DNA of 64,000 bases from Actinobacteria bacterium HGW-Actinobacteria-2 (GTDB taxonomy: Bacteria; Actinomycetota; Actinomycetes; Propionibacteriales; Propionibacteriaceae): positions 62,001-126,000 of the forward strand of contig PHEY01000007.1 of NCBI GenBank assembly GCA_002841335.1. The letters are read 5' to 3'. Below the pieces are notes generated by a model, which did no database searches, was not told the origin of the DNA, and worked only from the letters and a program-made list of their open reading frames with translations. Below, piece after piece: positions 58,832-64,000 of the stretch. A program made the position numbers and the translations under genes. Numbering within the stretch: position 1 is the stretch's first letter; each line of letters begins with the position of its first letter.

Positions 58832-59542
58832 ATGAGCCAGAGCCCGGCGATCACCCGACCTCACGTCCTGGTTGTCGATGACGAGACCGTGTTGGCGGGA
58901 ATGGTGGCCAACTACCTGCAGCGCGCAGGGTTCCGCACGACTGTCGCCCACGACGGTCCGACGGCGGTGACGTGCGCGCTCTCGGATGATCGTCCCGATG
59001 TGGTGGTGCTTGATCTGGGTCTTCCCGGCAAGGACGGAATGGAGGTCTGTCATGAGATCCGGCGCCACTCTGACTGCTACATCCTGATGCTCACCGCCCG
59101 CAACGAGGAGATCGACAAGCTCCTGGGCCTGTCGGCTGGGGCCGATGACTACATGACCAAGCCGTTCAGTGCGCGTGAGTTGGTGGCACGCGTGAAGGTC
59201 CTGTTGCGGCGCCCGCGTGCCGAACCGGGGACCGTCCCTGCGGAGCGAACGATCGGCGAGCTGACGATCGATCCGGGCGGACGTCGGGTCACGGTCCGTG
59301 GAGTTGAGATCGACCTGACCCGCACGGAGTTCGACCTGCTCGCCGTGTTGTCGGCGAGAGCCGCCGTGGTGTTCTCGCGGCGGGAGTTGATCGATGCCGT
59401 GTGGAGCAAAGACTGGGTGGGTGACGAGCATCTCGTTGATGTGCACATTGCCCACCTGCGCCGCAAGCTCGGTGAGGCGTCCGAGGCGAGCTTTGTCGAC
59501 ACCGTTCGGGGTGTTGGCTACCGAATGGGGGCTGCGCAGTGA
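58832..59542 (+). CDS. OmpR/PhoB-family response regulator
   Basis: A response regulator of about 236 residues. The receiver domain has LVVDDETV, the phosphorylation Asp in VVVLDLGLPGKDG and the Lys in MTKPFSARE. The C-terminal winged helix has LTRTEFDLLAVLSARAAVVFSRRELIDAVW. The start is uncertain: ATG 58832 gives a normal N terminus; ATGs at 58820 and 58823 and a GTG at 58787 are also in frame. It overlaps the kinase gene by four bases. It probably controls the copper genes downstream. Confidence 0.9.
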   Translation: MSQSPAITRPHVLVVDDETVLAGMVANYLQRAGFRTTVAHDGPTAVTCALSDDRPDVVVLDLGLPGKDGMEVCHEIRRHSDCYILMLTARNEEIDKLLGLSAGADDYMTKPFSARELVARVKVLLRRPRAEPGTVPAERTIGELTIDPGGRRVTVRGVEIDLTRTEFDLLAVLSARAAVVFSRRELIDAVWSKDWVGDEHLVDVHIAHLRRKLGEASEASFVDTVRGVGYRMGAAQ

Positions 59543-60654
59543 GGTCGGAGGCTGAGCCTGGGAGTCTGACCACCCGGCTGTTGGTTTCCCAGATCACTGT
59601 GTCCGTGATCATGGCGCTGAGCGTGATCATTGTGGCCGCAACCGCTGGCCCGGTCCTTTTCGAGGTCCACATGGAGCAGGCGGGTGAGGTCAACCCGGGA
59701 GTTCTCGCCCACGCGGAGGAAGCATTCCGCACGGCGGGTTTCATTTCCCTCGCGATCGGGCTGCTGATCGCCACCACCGGATCGATCATCGTCAGTGTCC
59801 TGACTTCGCGGAAGCTCCGCCGGTCGTTGACCGATCTTGGCGACGTCGCCGCTCGCATCTCCGAAGGCGACTACGGGCTTCGAGCAGCCGAGAGCAACTC
59901 CCGGGAGCTGGCCACCCTGGCGAACAGTTTCAACACCATGGCTGCCCGGTTGGCGGCCACCGAAGGGACGCGACGCCGACTCTTGACCGACCTGGCTCAC
60001 GAGATCCGGACCCCTCTGGCCAGCATAGATATCTGTGTGGAGAGCCTGGAGGACGGCGCGATCGAGCCCGGCCCCGAGGCGTGGGGGATTCTGTCGAGTC
60101 AGATTGATCGGATCGCCCGGCTTGCTGACGACATCGCTCAGGTCTCGGCGGCCGAGGAAGGCCGACTTGACCTGGTCATCTCGTCCGTCGATCCGCAGGT
60201 GCTGGCCGCAGGTGCCGTCCTCGCGGCGAAGGACGCGTTCGAGCGAAAACACGTCCGACTCGACTTGCGCCCGCCCGGCGATAGCTCCGCTGTGAGGGTG
60301 ACTGCTGACGCCGCGCGAATCGGCCAGGTCTTGGACAACCTTCTGTCGAATGCGCTGAGGCACACTCCCTCGAATGGAGCCGTCACGCTCGCGGTGACTC
60401 ACGACGATCGCACGGTCTTTCTGGAGGTCACCGATGACGGCGAGGGCATTGCCCCTGAGCATGTGCCGCACATCTTCGAGCGTTTCTATCGGGCAGACAG
60501 TGCCAGAGGCCGCGACCACGGGGGGACCGGCGTGGGCCTGGCGATCAGCCTGGCGATCGCCAAGGCTCACCACGGCACGCTGACCGCTGTCAGCCAAGGC
60601 CCGGGTCTGGGCACGACGGTGACCCTTCAGCTGCCGATGGCGGCGAAGGCTTGA
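59539..60654 (+). CDS. Sensor histidine kinase
   Basis: A 371-residue kinase with two transmembrane helices (about 16-38 and 73-95) around a very short extracytosolic loop of about 35 residues, a HAMP domain, the phosphoacceptor His in DLAHEIRTPLASI and the ATPase part with NLLSNALRHTPS, DDGEGIAPEHV and GTGVGLAIS. The loop EVHMEQAGEVNPGVLAHAEEAF has one Met and two His that could bind a metal, but too few to say so. It forms a pair with the response regulator. Confidence 0.9.
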   Translation: MRSEAEPGSLTTRLLVSQITVSVIMALSVIIVAATAGPVLFEVHMEQAGEVNPGVLAHAEEAFRTAGFISLAIGLLIATTGSIIVSVLTSRKLRRSLTDLGDVAARISEGDYGLRAAESNSRELATLANSFNTMAARLAATEGTRRRLLTDLAHEIRTPLASIDICVESLEDGAIEPGPEAWGILSSQIDRIARLADDIAQVSAAEEGRLDLVISSVDPQVLAAGAVLAAKDAFERKHVRLDLRPPGDSSAVRVTADAARIGQVLDNLLSNALRHTPSNGAVTLAVTHDDRTVFLEVTDDGEGIAPEHVPHIFERFYRADSARGRDHGGTGVGLAISLAIAKAHHGTLTAVSQGPGLGTTVTLQLPMAAKA

Positions 60655-60731
60655 CCGAATCTTCATACTGAGCAGCCGATTTGCCGGTCGCGGCCCTGCA
60701 GGATGGGAGCTTCCACCGTGAAGGAGTCGCC

Positions 60732-62195
60732 TTGGCCAGTCTGTTCACCCGACGTCAGCTGATTGCGGGCGGGCTCGGCCTTGCCGGTGCCAGCTTGCTC
60801 ACGGGTTGCACGTCCACCGCCCCCGGGGCGATGCCAACGGCGAGCGTCAAAGTGCCCACGGCCCCGAACCTTGGTGCCCCAGCGGTGGAAGCCACCCTCC
60901 GCCCTCGCGTGGCAACAGTCGACTTGGGGGGAGTGAACGCCACGACCTGGGTCTATGGCGACGGTCTACCCGGGGCCGAGATTCGAGCCAAAGCCGGCGA
61001 CGTGATCCGGGTGCTGGTCGAGAACGCGCTTCCGACGGAGACCAGCGTCCACTGGCATGGGATCAGGCTCCACAATGCGGCCGACGGCGTCCCCGGGATC
61101 ACCCAGGATGCGATCGCGCCAGGCGCGAGTTACGCCTACGAGTTCGCCGCACCCGACCCGGGCACCTACTTCTTTCATCCCCACAGCGGCGTCCAGATCG
61201 ATCGGGGCTTGTACGCGCCATTGATCATCGACGACCCTGCCGAACCCGGCGGCTACGACCACGAGTGGATCCTGGTGCTCGACGACTGGACCGATGGTGT
61301 GGGGACGAGTCCTGACGACATTCTTGCGGGCTACAAAGCGCAACACGGCACGGTCAGTAGCGGCATGAACCACGACATGGGCGGAATGTCCGGGATGGGG
61401 AGCTCCCCCCTGGGAGACGTTGGTGACATCGACTACCCGCATTACCTCATCAATGGTCGGGTTCCGACGGAGCCGTTGACTCTCAGTGCGAAGCCTGGTC
61501 AGCGCGCCCGGATCCGGGTGATCAACGCAGCCTCCGACACGGTGTTCCGGGTGGCACTCGGTGGGCACCAGGTCACGGTGACGCACACCGACGGCTACGC
61601 GGTGCAGGCCCAGGAGACTCGCGCGCTCTATGTCGCCCAGGGCGAGCGGGTCGACCTGATGGTCACTCTGGGGGATGGTGTGTTCCCGTTCGTTGCGGCC
61701 GCGGAAGGCAAGCAGGGGCAGGGACTCATTCTCATTCGCACGGGCTCTGGGACGAAGCCGGCCGCGACCGTCCACCCCGCCGAACTCGACGGTGACCCGC
61801 TTCTGCTCAGTGCGCTCACTGCGGCTGACTCGGCGCGACTCGCCGACAAGGAGCCCGACCAGGTCGAGCAGGTGACCTTGAACGGTCAGATGAAGCCCTA
61901 CGCCTGGGGAATGAACGGCACCACGTTCGGCAATGACACTCCGATCCGCACCAGCTTGGGTAGGCGGCTGCGAGTGCAGATGTCGAACCTGACGATGATG
62001 GTGCACCCGATGCACATCCATGGCCACACCTGGTCGCTGCCAGGCAACGGGGGACTGCGCAAGGACACGGTGCTGGTCCTGCCGATGCAGACCGTGACCG
62101 CCGACCTTCAGGCGGACAATCCGGGCATCTGGGCCTACCACTGCCACAACATCTACCACGCCGAGATCGGCATGATGACCACCCTCCAATACTGA
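60732..62195 (+). CDS. Tat-exported lipoprotein multicopper oxidase
   Basis: A 487-residue three-domain multicopper oxidase. The N terminus has twin arginines (TRRQLIAGG) and a lipobox (LLTGC). Copper ligands are read in SVHWHGIRL, YFFHPHSG, HPMHIHGHTW and AYHCHNIYHAEIGMM, giving the type 1, 2 and 3 sites. A Met-rich loop MNHDMGGMSGMG near the middle resembles CueO. The closest known functional type is the mycobacterial MmcO cuprous oxidase. I chose TTG 60732 because GAAGGAG lies five bases upstream and it gives a clean signal peptide; the frame is open to 60681. Confidence 0.9.
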   Translation: MASLFTRRQLIAGGLGLAGASLLTGCTSTAPGAMPTASVKVPTAPNLGAPAVEATLRPRVATVDLGGVNATTWVYGDGLPGAEIRAKAGDVIRVLVENALPTETSVHWHGIRLHNAADGVPGITQDAIAPGASYAYEFAAPDPGTYFFHPHSGVQIDRGLYAPLIIDDPAEPGGYDHEWILVLDDWTDGVGTSPDDILAGYKAQHGTVSSGMNHDMGGMSGMGSSPLGDVGDIDYPHYLINGRVPTEPLTLSAKPGQRARIRVINAASDTVFRVALGGHQVTVTHTDGYAVQAQETRALYVAQGERVDLMVTLGDGVFPFVAAAEGKQGQGLILIRTGSGTKPAATVHPAELDGDPLLLSALTAADSARLADKEPDQVEQVTLNGQMKPYAWGMNGTTFGNDTPIRTSLGRRLRVQMSNLTMMVHPMHIHGHTWSLPGNGGLRKDTVLVLPMQTVTADLQADNPGIWAYHCHNIYHAEIGMMTTLQY

Positions 62196-62397
62196 CCGCA
62201 GACGGTTGCGGGCCCACTCGCTGAGTCCAGGCGATGGTGCACGGACGCGAGTTGCTGGAGGTCGAGAGGCTGCCATCGGGAGGGCAGTGTTGAGGTTCGG
62301 TGAAGTTCCTTTCAAGGTCTGATGTAGAGAACGGGTTTGGCCCGTTGACGCGTCGTTCGGTCGGACATAGTCGGAAGTCCTACGTCCGAGGAGAACC

Positions 62398-62886
62398 ATG
62401 CTGAAGCGTCTCGCCATCCTTGCTGCCACCGGTGCGGTGGTCGCGATACCCCTGCTGGGAGCCCAAGAAGCGCTCGCGGCGAACCCGGTCCATCCCGCAC
62501 AGGACCCGCACGTGTCGGCCGTCCCCGGTGAGGACACAAGTCAGGACCCGATGGCCGGGATGGATCACGGGGCGTCGTCGCCAGTGGGTGCGAGTCAGGA
62601 CCCGATGGCCGGCATGAGTGATGAAGAGATGGCCGGGATGAACCACGAGGAGCCAACAAGCTCCTCACACGACAGTACGGCGCACGACAGTACGGCGCAC
62701 GACAGTACGGCGCACGACAGTACGGCGCACGGGGGTGCGGAAGCCGCGCCCGCGACTCGCCCCCTCGCTGCAGTCGTTGGCGGGTTCATAGCGGTCAACG
62801 GTGCAGTGCTGGTCGCGGCGGGTGTCGGGAGACGTCACGTACGACGCGCAGCCATCAACCCCCAGACCTCTCGGCCGGCCAAGTAG
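62398..62886 (+). CDS. Exported Met/His-rich protein with DSTAH repeats, possible copper binder
   Basis: A 162-residue protein. Signal peptide about 1-27, then DPMAGMDHG (52-60), DPMAGMSDEEMAGMNHEE (68-85), a run of four H-D-S-T-A units ending in His (91-111), and one C-terminal transmembrane helix (about 121-145) with a basic tail. Met and His clusters like these bind Cu(I)/Cu(II) in other proteins. I know no named family. The place between a multicopper oxidase and an iron-sulfur membrane protein suggests copper storage or delivery at the outer face. GAGGAGAACC precedes the ATG. Confidence 0.75.
   Translation: MLKRLAILAATGAVVAIPLLGAQEALAANPVHPAQDPHVSAVPGEDTSQDPMAGMDHGASSPVGASQDPMAGMSDEEMAGMNHEEPTSSSHDSTAHDSTAHDSTAHDSTAHGGAEAAPATRPLAAVVGGFIAVNGAVLVAAGVGRRHVRRAAINPQTSRPAK
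62668..62730 (+). repeat. Four 15-bp tandem repeats within the Met/His-rich gene
   Basis: CACGACAGTACGGCG occurs four times at 62668-62682, 62683-62697, 62698-62712 and 62713-62727 with no differences, followed by a fifth CAC. It encodes His-Asp-Ser-Thr-Ala. Identity at the DNA level suggests recent expansion. Confidence 0.92.
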
Positions 62887-62906
62887 CCCCAACACCCAGG
62901 ATCGAC

Positions 62907-64000
62907 ATGCCTACTCCCATTCCCACCAGGCGCGACGCCACCGTTGAACCAGTCTCCGACAACGAGGCGGACCTCTCCTCCCAGCCCGGGGGCCGCGACC
63001 TGATGAAGGTCCCGCTCGTCGCCAAGATCATGCGCAGCCGGTGGTACCCCGGGATTCTCCAGGTCCCGGTGGCTGCCATCTTCGGACTCGTCGCCTACCA
63101 GTTGCTGGCCGGACCCGCCACTGCCCAACGCAACGCAGGGACCGCGTTGATGTGGGTGCTGTGGTGGCCGGTTCTTCCGATCACCTTCGTTGTCGTCGGA
63201 CGACTGTGGTGCGCGGTCTGCCCGTTCGGCGCCATCTCCGATGTCGTCCAGAAGTGGGTGGGCGTCAATCGGCCGGTGCCGAGGTTCCTGAAGCGATACG
63301 GCCTGTGGATCATCGACGCTCAGTTCCTCGCCATCACCTGGAGCGATCATGTGTGGGGGATCGTCGAGTCACCATGGGGATCGGGCGTACTGCTGCTACT
63401 GCTCACGACCGGTGTGATCATCTCCGGTGCGTTCTTCCAGAAGCGTACCTTCTGCCGCTACCTCTGCTTCCTCGGCGGGTTGTGCAGCAACTACTCCCGA
63501 AGCAGCGTTGTCGGGCTCCGCGCCGACACCAGCATCTGCGCCACCTGCACAGCGAAGGCTGCCTGCTTCAACGGCACCCCCACTCAGGCGGGCTGCCCGA
63601 TGTTCAACTTCCCCCGGACAATGGACACCAGTGCCAACTGCACCCTGTGCTCGAACTGCATCAAGGCGTGCCCGAATGATGCGATCCAACTCACGACGCG
63701 CAAGCCGATGAGTGAGTTGTGGTTCCTCGGGAAGCCGAAAGTCGAGGAGTCCTTTCTCGCGATGGCGATCATGGGGATCGTCCTCATCCAGAACATCACC
63801 ATGCTGACCGTGTGGCAGGACCTGCTGTCCTGGATCGAGCGGACCATCGGGATCACGAGCTACCCGGTGATCTTCACGGTGGCCTTCGTAGTCGCGGTCA
63901 GCATCCCGGTGGCCCTGTTGGCGCTGGCCGCTCGGATCGCCGCAGCCAGCAATCTGGAGACCACGCTGATGAACTTCGCCCGCTTCGGCTACGCCTTGAT
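62907..64000 (+). CDS. NosR/NapH-like membrane polyferredoxin, 5' part
   Basis: From ATG 62907 the frame is open to the window end (364 codons, no stop). After a polar N terminus come transmembrane helices and the motif LWCAVCPFGAISD, then FCRYLCFLGGLCSNY, CATCTAKAACFNGTP and a ferredoxin CTLCSNCIKACPNDAI, then further helices. C-x-x-x-CP after a membrane helix is the hallmark of NosR/NapH/CcoG proteins that carry electrons to exported copper or molybdenum enzymes. Extra cysteines (residues about 200-240) suggest more clusters than NapH. The likely partner gene is past the window end. Confidence 0.8.
   Translation, partial: MPTPIPTRRDATVEPVSDNEADLSSQPGGRDLMKVPLVAKIMRSRWYPGILQVPVAAIFGLVAYQLLAGPATAQRNAGTALMWVLWWPVLPITFVVVGRLWCAVCPFGAISDVVQKWVGVNRPVPRFLKRYGLWIIDAQFLAITWSDHVWGIVESPWGSGVLLLLLTTGVIISGAFFQKRTFCRYLCFLGGLCSNYSRSSVVGLRADTSICATCTAKAACFNGTPTQAGCPMFNFPRTMDTSANCTLCSNCIKACPNDAIQLTTRKPMSELWFLGKPKVEESFLAMAIMGIVLIQNITMLTVWQDLLSWIERTIGITSYPVIFTVAFVVAVSIPVALLALAARIAAASNLETTLMNFARFGYAL

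Noticed and set aside
62668-62730. A CRISPR or minisatellite outside genes
   Set aside because: The 15-bp units are in frame inside a gene and code for a five-residue repeat.

Overview
This window is a chromosomal segment of a GC-rich actinobacterium. Gene order and protein features point to the order Propionibacteriales or a close relative; that placement is inferred from gene content and not from a database search. Support comes from frequent GTG and TTG starts, at least ten genes that look leaderless, a zinc-type ribosomal protein L28, and a housekeeping order close to the coaD-sepIVA-yceD-rnc-fpg-smc-ftsY-ffh-rpsP-khpA-rimM-trmD-rplS-lepB-rnhB-yraN-comM-dprA order known from Mycobacterium tuberculosis. 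There are no tRNA or rRNA genes, CRISPR arrays or insertion sequences that I can see, and no gene-free stretch longer than about 300 bases.

Layout. Bases 1-7.5 kb hold the end of truB, ribF, a pntAB transhydrogenase pair on the minus strand, and rpsO-pnp. From 7.6 to 13.4 kb come a membrane mannosyltransferase-like protein, dapB, a secreted GH18-like protein, a GNAT acetyltransferase, rnj and rpmB. From 13.4 to 35 kb runs the conserved information-processing block (recG, rsmD, coaD, a SepIVA-like coiled coil, yceD, rpmF, rnc, mutM, gtrA-like, smc, ftsY, ffh, rpsP, khpA, rimM, trmD). It is interrupted by an ECF sigma factor with a membrane beta-propeller partner, an amidohydrolase and an Nramp metal transporter. 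A succinate dehydrogenase operon (sdhCAB, 35.0-38.5 kb) sits between trmD and rplS. The block ends with lepB, rnhB, yraN, comM and a dprA broken by an internal deletion. A pseudouridine catabolism pair (psuK, psuG) follows.

The most unusual part is 47.0-54.3 kb, one apparent operon: TusA-type sulfur carrier, an MvhD-like iron-sulfur protein with rearranged cysteines, a DsrE2-type protein, an HdrA-like flavoprotein with a GltD/NfnB-like NAD(P)H module inserted in it, a second HdrA/QmoB-like flavoprotein, a small winged-helix-like protein and a QmoC-like membrane subunit. There is no HdrB, no APS reductase and no dissimilatory sulfite reductase in view. I infer a membrane complex moving electrons between a protein-bound persulfide (TusA/DsrE2), NAD(P)H and the quinone pool. 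A GC-rich palindrome of CsoR/CstR type lies directly before tusA, and a clearer one lies before the ccdA operon at 58.6 kb.

The last 10 kb (54.4-64 kb) hold a UvrA-like ATPase, a ccdA plus TlpA-rhodanese thiol-redox pair, a two-component system, a Tat lipoprotein multicopper oxidase, a small exported Met/His-rich protein with a five-residue tandem repeat, and the beginning of a NosR/NapH-like membrane polyferredoxin running off the end. Together these look like an envelope copper and redox island.
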